NCBI GenBank assembly: GCA_000719025.1
Contig: JODP01000017.1
Coordinates: 77,260-141,259 of the forward strand
Direction: 5' to 3'
Length of the DNA stretch: 64,000 bases
DNA from: Kineosporia aurantiaca JCM 3230
GTDB taxonomy: Bacteria > Actinomycetota > Actinomycetes > Actinomycetales > Kineosporiaceae
Shown here: piece by piece, positions 1 through 7,747 of the stretch
How the letters are laid out: every line of letters begins with the position of its first letter
How positions within the stretch are numbered: position 1 is the stretch's first letter
Notes under the pieces: model-generated
Seen by the model: only the letters and a program-made list of their open reading frames with translations
What the model was told of the DNA's origin: nothing
Database searches by the model: none
Position numbers and translations under genes: made by a program

Positions 1-918
1 CAGCGTGACCCCGGTGCTCGGCCCGCCGTCGGCCACGTACTTGCCGTAGACCCCGACGCCGGCGCCGGTGAGCACGCTGTACCAGGGGCCGGCGCCGGCC
101 ACGGTCACATTGTTGACGATGATGTGCCCGGTGACCTTGAAGGTGCCGGTCGGGATCCATACCGTCTTGCCCTGGGCCGCACCGTCGTTCACCGCCCTCT
201 GGATCGCGGCCGTGGCGTCGGCCTGACCGGTCGGGTCGGCGCCGTAGGCGGTGGCGATGTTCAGCGATCCGGCCGGGGCCGTCCCGGCCGCGGCGACCTG
301 CTCGAAGTCGGCGAGGTCGATGGTGAAGGTGGGCGACTCGCTGGTCGAGGTGACCCGGACCCGGACCACGCTGCCGGCCGGCAGCGTCTTGCCGAACTGG
401 GTGCGGGCCTCGTCGTAGAAGTGGTGCGGGTTGTTGCCCGGTGAGTTGCTGAACGGGTAGCCGCCGTAGAACCAGCCGTACCGCGAGGTCACCGGCAGAT
501 CGGTGAGTTTCGTGCCGCCGGACTCGATCGCCACCGAGGCGTTGCGCCCGGTGCCCGCGTCGTTGTCCGGAAGGCTGTAGCGCAGCACCATGGCGTTGGC
601 GGCGGCGGGCAGGGTGAAGTCGACGTACTTGCCGACCGCGTCCAACGTCACCGCCTTACGGCCCGACGCCTCGGAGGGCAGCTTGCCGTAGGTACGGTCG
701 GGGCCGATCACCGTGCCGTTCGTCGCCGCGTCCTCCGCCTCGATCTCCCGGAACGGCACCGTGGCGCCCCGCCCGGCGATCCCGATGGGAGAGACGTCGG
801 TGGCGACCTTCGTACTTCCTGGTGGTTCCGCCGCGTTAGCGCTGATTGCCGCTACCCCGGCGGTGAGGAGGCCTGCGGTCGCGACCGCGGCCAGCAGGCG
901 TCGGTTCATCGTGGGCAT
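1..918 (-). CDS. Secreted CBM35-like / right-handed beta-helix glycanase, GH87-type candidate (3' end outside window)
   Basis: The first 306 residues are visible; the rest lies left of the window. Residues 1 to about 29 form a signal peptide (Arg-Arg, hydrophobic core, Ala-rich cleavage region ending ANA). From about residue 52 (FREIEAEDA) to 180 is a beta-sandwich carbohydrate-binding module of the CBM35 type, rich in aromatic residues (YGWFYGGYPF). From about 190 a pectate-lyase-like beta-helix begins (AYGADPTGQADATAAIQRAV). This order is known in actinobacterial mycodextranase/alpha-1,3-glucanase proteins, so a secreted alpha-glucan hydrolase is the best guess. The catalytic part is not visible, so a polysaccharide lyase remains possible. 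The ATG at 918 has an AAGGA Shine-Dalgarno 7 bases upstream. Confidence 0.75.
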   Translation of the reverse strand, partial: MPTMNRRLLAAVATAGLLTAGVAAISANAAEPPGSTKVATDVSPIGIAGRGATVPFREIEAEDAATNGTVIGPDRTYGKLPSEASGRKAVTLDAVGKYVDFTLPAAANAMVLRYSLPDNDAGTGRNASVAIESGGTKLTDLPVTSRYGWFYGGYPFSNSPGNNPHHFYDEARTQFGKTLPAGSVVRVRVTSTSESPTFTIDLADFEQVAAAGTAPAGSLNIATAYGADPTGQADATAAIQRAVNDGAAQGKTVWIPTGTFKVTGHIIVNNVTVAGAGPWYSVLTGAGVGVYGKYVADGGPSTGVTL

Positions 919-1269
919 GGTGGATTCCTTCGCTCAGGACTTCAGGGGTGCGCGAGCCCGACCCGGGAAGGGCGTCGCGCAGTCACCGGCGAAAGAAACC
1001 TTACAGATCGCTCGAAGAAACCTGCAAGAAATCCACTGTTGAAAGAAAATTGGAAACATAGCGTCGTAGTTTTCGTGCATTCTTGATTCCCGGTTAGCGT
1101 TCCGGGCCGCTTTGACCGCGGTTTGACCGCTGGTCGTGCGCCCAATGGTCACAGTGACGGGCGTCGTCCGGTTATCGACGTCCGCGGCCGCCAAGGCGAC
1201 GAAATCGGGAGCAAATGGACGCAAGTCGCTTGCGAGCGTCCTCACGCGTTGCTGTTTAGGGTCGAGGGT
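919..1269. other. Intergenic region with divergent promoters; A-rich repeats
   Basis: This gap of about 350 bases separates the secreted glycanase (minus strand) from the Atu4866-type gene (plus strand). It is more AT-rich than its flanks. It holds repeated A-rich motifs: AGAAACC at 994-1000 and 1016-1022, AGAAATCC at 1027-1034, and GAAAGAAAAT at 1041-1050. There is also a tandem TTTGACCGCG / GTTTGACCGC at 1111-1130. These could be regulator sites for the glycanase promoter. No convincing gene is present. Confidence 0.4.
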
Positions 1270-1911
1270 ATGAGTACGGATCTGCTGATTACCCAGGCCA
1301 CCGTTCTTGCTGTGGGCACCGACGCCAGCGGTTCGGTGGGCGACGTGAGCGTCTCCGGGGGTCGCATCACTGCGGTTGGCGGGGTGCATGAAGAAGCCCG
1401 ACGAACAGCATTGAGGACGATCGACGGCACCGGGGCGACGGTGGTGCCTTTGGTGGTGCACACCATCGAGGAGGAGCGCCCTGTAGGGACGCGTTATGTC
1501 GACAAGGAGATAGCGGTCGGCAACCAGGCCATGTTTGCGGTGGTACGGCGGACCGTGGCCCGGCGCGAGGCGGTGGGTGTGTTTGCGGTGCAGCCACGCG
1601 ATCTGGTGGCGGTGGTGCTTGAAGGTAAGGACGTTGTCGGCGGCGTTGCGCAGGTACGGATGAGTCCGCTGCCCGAGGGCGATGAACGGCTAGGTACCTG
1701 GATCGACCGGACCGACTATCTGCACCAGACCCTGGACGTCCGCGGGCGCTACGACGAGACTCGCGCGGGTCGTAAGAACGCTTGGACGGGGCAGTACTGG
1801 GTGGCGGGTGATCGGATCGTCTACCTGGACGACACCGGCTTCTGGGCCTTCGGCGAGTTCGCCGGCGACGAACTGCACCACGCCGGTTACGTGATGCGTC
1901 TCGGCGGTTGA
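1270..1911 (+). CDS. Atu4866-domain protein with amidohydrolase-like N-terminus
   Basis: 213 residues. The first 60 residues look like the opening strand pair of an amidohydrolase/dihydroorotase-fold protein (DLLITQATVLAVG, then SGGRITAVGG, then a TIDGTGATVVPLVV segment), but no metal-binding HxH or TIM-barrel body follows. The middle (about 70-140) is not recognised. The C-terminal 75 residues match the Atu4866 beta-barrel family (GTWID, GRYDETRAGRKNAWTGQYW, DRIVYLDDTGFWAFGEF, LHHAGYVM). The function of that family is unknown. I chose ATG 1270 because homology starts there; a GAGGG lies only 2 bases upstream, so start context is weak. An extension to 1123 is open but looks non-coding. Confidence 0.65.
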   Translation: MSTDLLITQATVLAVGTDASGSVGDVSVSGGRITAVGGVHEEARRTALRTIDGTGATVVPLVVHTIEEERPVGTRYVDKEIAVGNQAMFAVVRRTVARREAVGVFAVQPRDLVAVVLEGKDVVGGVAQVRMSPLPEGDERLGTWIDRTDYLHQTLDVRGRYDETRAGRKNAWTGQYWVAGDRIVYLDDTGFWAFGEFAGDELHHAGYVMRLGG

Positions 1912-1952
1912 GTTCGTGAACCGGACGCCACCCGCCCACCGTGATTCTGTTC

Positions 1953-3185
1953 ATGATGAGCTCGCTGGCGACCGATCGGCACGACGAGGTGCTCCGCACC
2001 GGTCTGCACGTCCTGGTCTTCCGAATGGCGGAGAGTCCCGCCTGCCGGCAGTTCCAGCCCGAGCTGGACGCGTTCGTGCGGAGCCGGCCGGAGATCGCGG
2101 TGTGGACCGTCGAGGCGATGCAGCAGCGCGAGCTGTCCGACCGGCACGGTCTGCGGGCGTTGCCCTCGATCATGATCTACCGCGAGGGGCTGCCCTGCCG
2201 TCGGTTCGCCGGGGCGATGTCGGCTGCGCAGCTCGCCGAGGCGGTGGACGAGGTGGCCGCGGCCGATCTGGACGAGGAGCACAACGACTGGATGCTCTGG
2301 ATGATCGAGTCCGGTGAGGCCGGCTCGCCCTACCTCGGTACAGCACCCTCGCCCGGCTCCGGAGAATCGGCTTCGGGGGGAACGGGGGCGGCAGCGGCTG
2401 AAACAGTGGACGCCGGTGAGCCGGCGGGCGGGTCGTTGGGGCGGCCGCTGTCGAACCCCTTGAGTCAGCTGTCGGCGACGGTGGCGGGGTCGGTCGCCAC
2501 CCCGATGCGCGCGGCCGGCTTCACCGCCGCGATCCCAGCTCGTCCCGCTACCCCCATGACTCCCACCGTTCCAGCCAGACCCATGTCCCGTGCTGTTGCG
2601 GCAACCCCCATGTCTCGCGCCGTTCCGGCCGTACCCATGACCCCCGCCGTTCCCGCCAGCCCCCTGAGGCCCGCGGTGCGGAACGTCCAGGCGACCGAGA
2701 ACGAGGGTTCGCCCGCCGACGAGGACCTGATGAACACCGCGGTAACCGCCTGGTATGCGGGGGACGTTGCAAAAGCACTCCGTGCGTTCACTATTCTTCT
2801 GGAGATGGATCCGACATCAACCGAGGTCCTCAACTCTCGCGGGCAGGTGCTGGCCGACAACGGGGGAGGTGCAGTGGCGGTGCGAGATCTGGACCGAGCT
2901 ATCGGCGGGACGGTCGACGAGTTCTCCGTGGCCTATGCGCGATCGGCCCGGGCGCTGGCGTTGGCGCAGGTCGGGCGGCATGACGAGGCCGATCAGGACA
3001 TGGCCGCGGCGCTCGCGGTGACGCCCAACAGCGCGTGGGCGCACCTGCGCAAGGCCCGTATCCACCTGCTGCGCGGGGACGTGGCCGGAATGGGCACGGC
3101 CCTGCGGCGGGCGATGGAGACCAGCGAACCGCCGCTCACCGACCATCAGCGGGCGATGGCGGAGGCCCTGCTGCGCCTGGGCTGA
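1953..3185 (+). CDS. Thioredoxin-fold / tetratricopeptide-repeat protein with low-complexity linker
   Basis: About 410 residues. Residues 1-105 resemble a thioredoxin fold: a central strand (LHVLVFRM), a region where CxxC would sit, and a cis-Pro loop (LRALPSIMIYREG). The active-site pair is absent: the motif reads SPACRQF with one Cys, so disulfide chemistry is unlikely. Residues about 190-250 are an Ala/Pro/Met/Thr-rich linker of degenerate repeats (PMTPTVPARP, PMSRAV). The last 150 residues contain TPR-like helical pairs (AWYAGDVAKALRAFTILLEMDP, then NSRGQVLADNGG). A scaffold or chaperone-like role is inference. ATG 1953 or 1956, or GTG 1941, could be the start; none has a good Shine-Dalgarno. 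Confidence 0.6.
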   Translation: MMSSLATDRHDEVLRTGLHVLVFRMAESPACRQFQPELDAFVRSRPEIAVWTVEAMQQRELSDRHGLRALPSIMIYREGLPCRRFAGAMSAAQLAEAVDEVAAADLDEEHNDWMLWMIESGEAGSPYLGTAPSPGSGESASGGTGAAAAETVDAGEPAGGSLGRPLSNPLSQLSATVAGSVATPMRAAGFTAAIPARPATPMTPTVPARPMSRAVAATPMSRAVPAVPMTPAVPASPLRPAVRNVQATENEGSPADEDLMNTAVTAWYAGDVAKALRAFTILLEMDPTSTEVLNSRGQVLADNGGGAVAVRDLDRAIGGTVDEFSVAYARSARALALAQVGRHDEADQDMAAALAVTPNSAWAHLRKARIHLLRGDVAGMGTALRRAMETSEPPLTDHQRAMAEALLRLG

Positions 3186-3228
3186 CCGCCGTGGGGCGGG
3201 TGGGAATGGAGTGAAAACGGGACATTGT

Positions 3229-3256
3229 ACCGAAAAGCCCGATATTCTCTTTCGGT
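3229..3256 (+). promoter_or_regulatory. Inverted repeat upstream of SGNH esterase gene
   Basis: ACCGAAA (3229-3235) and TTTCGGT (3250-3256) form perfect 7-base arms around a 14-base spacer, 40 bases before the SGNH start. It could be an operator or a short mRNA stem. No matching regulator is adjacent. Confidence 0.35.
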
Positions 3257-3296
3257 GCGGTGATCTCCGTGGACCTCGAAACGACGGGAGAGGCCG

Positions 3297-4568
3297 ATGC
3301 TTCGTCCCACCGTCCGGATCCTGGCGCTGTCCGTCCTTCTGGTGCTCGGCCTGTTGGCCGTGTGCGGCTTCACCGGGTTCGGCGCCGGGGCCGTCGCGCC
3401 CTTGTCGCCGCTGAAGGTGATGCCGATGGGGGCCTCGATCACCTACGGCACCGGGTCCAGCACCGGCAACGGCTACCGGGCCGAGCTGAAGCAGAAACTC
3501 ACCGCGGCCGGCCTCCCCATCGACTACGTGGGTTCGCAGAAGTCCGGTACCACCGACGACCCGGAGAACGAGGGCCATCCCGGCTGGCGGATCGATCAGG
3601 TGGCGGCCCAGGCCGAGGGCTGGCTGAACACCGCCGCGCCCGACGTGGTGCTGCTGAACGTCGGCTTCAACGACGTCAACCAGGATCACGACCTCGCCAC
3701 CGCCCCGCAACGGCTCGGCGCCCTGCTCGACACCGTCCTGGCCCGGCGTCCCACCGCCCAGGTAATGGCCTCAACCCTGGCCCCCAGCGCCGATCCGGCC
3801 AACAACGCCCAGATCGACACGTTCAACACGGCCGTGCGCACCCTGGTCCAGCAGAAGATCGCTGCCGGTGCGAGCCACCTGCACCTGGTCGAGCTGAACA
3901 CCGCCCTCACCGTGGCCGATCTGACCAGCGACGGAATTCACCCGAACGACGCCGGTTTCGTCAAGATGGGCGATGCCTGGTTCCAGGCCCTCCAGCCGGT
4001 GCTCTCCGCCGCCGGCTCGCCAGCGGGCTTCGCCAGCGACCTCGAGACCGGATCGCCCCAGCCGACCTGGGTGAACGCGGCCGACGGCAGCCAGAACATC
4101 AAGGGCTACTGCTGCGCGCTGACGTCGATGGAGAGCGGCGTGCGCTCCGAAATAGCCCACAAAGCAAGCACTTCGGCCCTGATGTACTCGGGCACCGACA
4201 CTTCGGAAGACCTCTCGTTCTCCTACAACAAGGTCTTCGACGTCTCCCTCCCGATCACCGCCCACACCGAGCTCTCGTACTGGATCTTCCCGCAGGACCA
4301 GAACGGCACACACGTCGCCCTCGACCTCGCCCTGGCCGACGGCCGCTCCCTACGCGACAGCGGCGCGGCCGACCAGCACGGCACCCCCATCCACCCCGAC
4401 GCTCAGGGCGCGGGCGGCCGCCTGGTGCCGAACCAATGGAACGAGGTCAGGGGCAGCCTGGCGAAACTGACGGGCGGCACGATCGAGGACATCCGGATCG
4501 GCTACGACCAGCCGGCCGGCACGGGGGCGTTCCGGGGGTACATCGACGATGTGCGGATCGCCGGCTGA
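3297..4568 (+). CDS. Secreted SGNH/GDSL-type esterase with C-terminal beta-sandwich-like domain
   Basis: 423 residues. A hydrophobic N-terminus (residues about 7-33) acts as signal peptide or anchor. The SGNH blocks are clear: block I MGASITYG with the Ser nucleophile, Gly/Asn in NEGHPGW, block III NVGFND, and block V DGIHPN with catalytic Asp and His. The family hydrolyses acyl esters on lipids or polysaccharides; an acetyl-xylan-type substrate fits the polysaccharide theme but is inference. Residues about 240-423 form a second, unrecognised domain that ends YIDDVRI, typical of carbohydrate-binding jelly-rolls. A GGGAG motif lies about 6 bases before the ATG. Confidence 0.8.
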   Translation: MLRPTVRILALSVLLVLGLLAVCGFTGFGAGAVAPLSPLKVMPMGASITYGTGSSTGNGYRAELKQKLTAAGLPIDYVGSQKSGTTDDPENEGHPGWRIDQVAAQAEGWLNTAAPDVVLLNVGFNDVNQDHDLATAPQRLGALLDTVLARRPTAQVMASTLAPSADPANNAQIDTFNTAVRTLVQQKIAAGASHLHLVELNTALTVADLTSDGIHPNDAGFVKMGDAWFQALQPVLSAAGSPAGFASDLETGSPQPTWVNAADGSQNIKGYCCALTSMESGVRSEIAHKASTSALMYSGTDTSEDLSFSYNKVFDVSLPITAHTELSYWIFPQDQNGTHVALDLALADGRSLRDSGAADQHGTPIHPDAQGAGGRLVPNQWNEVRGSLAKLTGGTIEDIRIGYDQPAGTGAFRGYIDDVRIAG

Positions 4569-4574
4569 GCGGAT

Positions 4575-5837
4575 TCACCGGGGTGACCGGTCGTCTGCCT
4601 GATTGGGAGTGCCCTGGTGGGGGATGGCTTGGCCGGGGGTTATCCGGTCAGAGGCCGTCTGTTCAGGGGCGGCGTGATCGGGGCTGGTCTGGCCAGTGGC
4701 GGTGTGGTCAGGGGCGGTCTGGCCTGAGGCGGCTAGGTCGGAAGCGGCCTGGTCTGAGACGGCTTGGTCTGAGACGGCTTGGTCTGAGACGGCTTGGTCT
4801 GAGACGGCTTGGTCAGAGACGGCTTGGTCAGAGACGGCTTGGTCAGAGACGGCTTGGCCGGAAGTAGCCTGGTCAGAAGCAAGCCGGCCGGAGGCAGCCA
4901 GGCTGGCGGCCGTGGTGATTACCAGAGTGCCGATGATGACGGTGAGCGAGAGCCAGATCGGGATCTCGCCGTCGTACGGGGCCCAGTCCGCCCCGTGGTA
5001 CTTGTGCAGGGCGTGCAGGATCAGCTTCAGGCCGATGAAGGCCAGGATGAACGAGAGGCCCAGCGACAGGTAGACCAGCTTTCGCAGCAGTCCGCCGATC
5101 AGGAAGTAGAGCTGGCGCAGGCCCATCAGGGCGAACACGTTGGAGCTGAAGACCAGGTAGGGCTCCTGGGTCAGGCCGTAGATGGCCGGGATCGAGTCCA
5201 GGGCGAAGAGCAGGTCGGTGCTGCCCAGGGCGATGATCACGAACATCATCGGGGTGATGAACCGGTGGCCGTCGCGGGCCACGGTCAGGGCCCGGCCGTG
5301 GAAGTCGTCGGTGGAGGGAAAGCGCCGGTTCACGAATCGCATCAGGGCGTTCTCGGACACCTCCTCCTCTTCGCCGTGGCTGCGGTAGTCGGCCACCAGC
5401 CGGGCCGCGGTGTAGACCAGGAAGGCTCCGAAGATGAAGAATACCCAGGAGAACCGGTTGATCGCGGCCGCGCCCACGGCGATGAAGATCCCGCGGAAGA
5501 TCAGGGCGAGGATGATCCCGACGGTCAGCGCGTACTGCTGAAGCGCTCGGGGCACAGCCAGTTTGGCCATGATGATCAGGAAGATGAACAGGTTGTCCAC
5601 CGACAGGCTGTACTCGGTCAGCCATCCGGCGAAGAACTCCCCGGCGTAGCGGCTTCCGGCCGTCGCCCAGACGCCGAGGCCGAACACCACGGCCAGGGCG
5701 ACGAACACCGTGACCGAGGCACCGGCCTCCTTCATGGAGGGCTCGTGCACGTTGCGGCCGATCACGAACACGTCCAGGCCGAGCCCGGCGATCAGGACGG
5801 CGCCGGTGATCAGCCAGGTCGAGAGGTGGACTTCCAC
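4575..5837 (-). CDS. TerC family integral membrane protein with pentapeptide-repeat tail
   Basis: 420 residues. Residues 1-310 are a complete TerC domain with about eight to nine membrane segments and the conserved acidic motifs (SLSVDNLFIFL; GSTDLLFALDSIPA) thought to bind metal. TerC/Alx proteins are linked to tellurite resistance and Mn efflux. I chose GTG 5837 because family members begin VEV-L; the longer reading to 6125 is not family-like. Residues about 316-405 form a hydrophilic tail with period five; six units are exactly SDQAV. TerC proteins normally end near residue 320, so the tail is an addition of unknown use. The gene converges on the SGNH gene. Confidence 0.88.
   Translation of the reverse strand: MEVHLSTWLITGAVLIAGLGLDVFVIGRNVHEPSMKEAGASVTVFVALAVVFGLGVWATAGSRYAGEFFAGWLTEYSLSVDNLFIFLIIMAKLAVPRALQQYALTVGIILALIFRGIFIAVGAAAINRFSWVFFIFGAFLVYTAARLVADYRSHGEEEEVSENALMRFVNRRFPSTDDFHGRALTVARDGHRFITPMMFVIIALGSTDLLFALDSIPAIYGLTQEPYLVFSSNVFALMGLRQLYFLIGGLLRKLVYLSLGLSFILAFIGLKLILHALHKYHGADWAPYDGEIPIWLSLTVIIGTLVITTAASLAASGRLASDQATSGQAVSDQAVSDQAVSDQAVSDQAVSDQAVSDQAVSDQAASDLAASGQTAPDHTATGQTSPDHAAPEQTASDRITPGQAIPHQGTPNQADDRSPR
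4751..4855. repeat. 15-bp tandem repeat (7 units) in the 3' part of the TerC gene
   Basis: Seven contiguous 15-bp units read GGTCTGAGACGGCTT (first four) or GGTCAGAGACGGCTT (last three); degenerate copies flank them from about 4690 to 4900. On the coding strand each unit gives one SDQAV-type pentapeptide. The T/A variant is synonymous (TCA versus TCT for Ser). Confidence 0.97.
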
Positions 5838-6011
5838 CCAGGGGGAATCGGCACGGAGCCGCCCGGGCTTCAGCGGGACGGGCGCCGTCCCCGCATGATG
5901 AGGTCGGAGTGGGAGGGGTACGACTTTCGTCGTGCTGCTCCTGGGACCGGCGATCCGGTTTCCGACCGAAGGATGATGCGGTGACCGGCCCTCAGGCCGC
6001 AGGCTTCCGGG

Positions 6012-7055
6012 ATGACGACGATGCCGTTCCCCGGTACCGATGAGTTCAACCAGGTCTGGACCCGGGCCTATTTTCACGCCGACGATGCGGTGGGCACTCA
6101 GCACCTGCTGTTCGGCATGTTGCACATCCCCCGGATCAGCCGGCTGCTCGACGCCTGCGACGTCACCCTGGTGGTTCTGAACGAACTGGTCAAACGGAGC
6201 GAACCCGAGTCCGGCGTCGTGGAGCGGATGCTCAGCGTCACCGTCACCCCGGTCGAGTTCAGCAGCGCCGCCGCGGCCGCCCTGGACCGCTGCCAGGCCG
6301 AGCCCTCGGCCATCGAACCGGACCCAACCGAACCGGACCCAGCCGAACTGGACTCAGCCGAACTGGACTCAGCCGAACTGGACCCAGCCGAACGCGGCCC
6401 GGCCGACGTGCTGGTGGCCATCCTGGAGGATCCCCGGAATCGGGCCTCAGAGATCCTGGTGAAGTGCGGCGTGAATCTCGGGCAGTTGCGGGCGGCGCTG
6501 ACCGAGGACCGGTTGCCGCAGGCCGCCGACCCGGTGCCCGCCGATCTGCGTCCCGCCCGCGACGCTCTGCTCGGACGTACGCGCTATCGGATGCCGGGAG
6601 GTCGCGTCCGGAATTGGCTGCGGAACAAGATGATCGGGGTATCTTCCCTGAACTACGCTGCCCACCCGGCGTTGTGGGTCCTTCTGGAGGCGGGCGAGCT
6701 GGCTCGGCGCAACGGGCACCGGACGCGTTCGGACGACGTCCTCCTGGCCCTGATCACCACCCACGAGGTAGCGCTGGCCTATTCGCATCTGGTGCGCTCT
6801 CCTTCGGAGTACTCCGGTGGGAAGGCCCTGCTGGCCGCCGGACTGGATCACGATCTGATCGGGGCCGCCCGCGCGGCCGAGGATCTGGGTGAGGACGCGG
6901 TGCCGCTGCCGGAGCGTTTTCGCGACTGGCCGCAGGACACCGGCCAGATTTTGCGGCAGCTGCTCTGTGGCGAAGGCACCCGCAGCTTCCGGTTGCTGGC
7001 GACTCTCGGCGTCCGGCCCAGCGCCCTGGTGGTTCTCGGCCCGAAGATCCTCTAG
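6012..7055 (+). CDS. Clp N-terminal-domain-like protein without ATPase
   Basis: 347 residues. Two regions resemble the helical repeats of the ClpA/ClpC N-domain: residues 12-55 (AYFHADDAVGTQHLLFGML) and about 225-265 (ELARRNGHRTRSDDVLLALITT). No AAA+ module follows. A stand-alone Clp-N protein could act as adaptor or substrate binder; that role is inference. Between the two halves (about 100-127) sits a linker of five pentapeptides such as AELDS and EPDPT. The start ATG has no strong Shine-Dalgarno. Its stop overlaps the stop of the convergent response-regulator gene. Confidence 0.65.
   Translation: MTTMPFPGTDEFNQVWTRAYFHADDAVGTQHLLFGMLHIPRISRLLDACDVTLVVLNELVKRSEPESGVVERMLSVTVTPVEFSSAAAAALDRCQAEPSAIEPDPTEPDPAELDSAELDSAELDPAERGPADVLVAILEDPRNRASEILVKCGVNLGQLRAALTEDRLPQAADPVPADLRPARDALLGRTRYRMPGGRVRNWLRNKMIGVSSLNYAAHPALWVLLEAGELARRNGHRTRSDDVLLALITTHEVALAYSHLVRSPSEYSGGKALLAAGLDHDLIGAARAAEDLGEDAVPLPERFRDWPQDTGQILRQLLCGEGTRSFRLLATLGVRPSALVVLGPKIL
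6315..6389. repeat. 15-bp tandem repeat (5 units) inside the Clp-N-like gene
   Basis: Five 15-bp units of the form GAACYGGACYCARCC run head to tail and encode the acidic linker (E-P/L-D-P/S-T/A). The third and fourth units are identical; the others differ at one to three bases. Confidence 0.95.
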
Positions 7056-7747
7056 TTCCGCACCAGCCCCAGCCGGTGCGCGATCAGCGCCGCCTGCACC
7101 CGGTTGTCGCAGCCCAGCTTGGTCAGCACCCGGCTCACATGGGTCTTCACGGTCGCCTCGCTGATGAACAGCTGGCTGCTGATGGCCGCGTTCGACAGGC
7201 CCTGGGCGATCAGCACCAGCACTTCCCGCTCGCGCGCGCTCAGCTCCTTCAAACCCTTCGCGGCGAACTCGGGCAGTGCGATCCCGGGGGCCGGTGGAGG
7301 GGCGGCCGACGGGGCCGGGGTGTTCAGGCCATCGAGCAACTGGCGGGTGACGGCGGGGGAGAGGAACGCGTCCCCGTCAGCCGCGGCCCGGATCGCCCGG
7401 GCCAGGTCGTCCGCCGCCGCGTCCTTCAGCAGGAAGCCGGCCGCCCCGCCGGCCAGCGCCCGGGTCACGTAATCACTCTCGCCGAACGTGGTCAGGATGA
7501 TCACTACCGCCTCCGGCCAGGCCTCGCGCAGCCGCACCAGCCCGGTCAGGCCGTCGGTGCCGGGCATCTGGACGTCCATCAGCACCACGTCGGGCCGGTG
7601 CTCGAGGGCCAGGGCCGCGGCCCGGGCCCCGTCCGCGGCCTCCCAGCACACCTCGATCCCCGGCGCCATCGACAGCACGAACCGGATGCCCCCACGCACC
7701 AGGGCGTCGTCGTCGGCGATCAGGACCCGGAGCGGCCGGTCGGTCAT
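7052..7747 (-). CDS. NarL/LuxR-family response regulator
   Basis: 231 residues. Receiver domain 1-122 has the acidic pocket (IADDD) and phospho-acceptor Asp58 in VVLMDVQMPG, with Thr and Lys switch residues (ILTTFGE; FLLKDAA). The C-terminal LuxR HTH (about 169-215, LSAREREVLVLIAQGLS ... VKTHVSRVLTKL) binds DNA. The upstream kinase gene ends in a 4-base overlap (ATGA) with this start, so the two form a translationally coupled two-component system. Target genes cannot be read from the sequence. Confidence 0.92.
   Translation of the reverse strand: MTDRPLRVLIADDDALVRGGIRFVLSMAPGIEVCWEAADGARAAALALEHRPDVVLMDVQMPGTDGLTGLVRLREAWPEAVVIILTTFGESDYVTRALAGGAAGFLLKDAAADDLARAIRAAADGDAFLSPAVTRQLLDGLNTPAPSAAPPPAPGIALPEFAAKGLKELSAREREVLVLIAQGLSNAAISSQLFISEATVKTHVSRVLTKLGCDNRVQAALIAHRLGLVRN

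Noticed and set aside
4690..4900. Non-coding satellite
   Set aside because: The repeat is in frame within the TerC gene and encodes a regular pentapeptide.
5838..6125. N-terminal extension of TerC to 6125
   Set aside because: It overlaps the start of the Clp-N-like gene and is Arg/Pro/His-rich, while TerC homologues begin at VEV.
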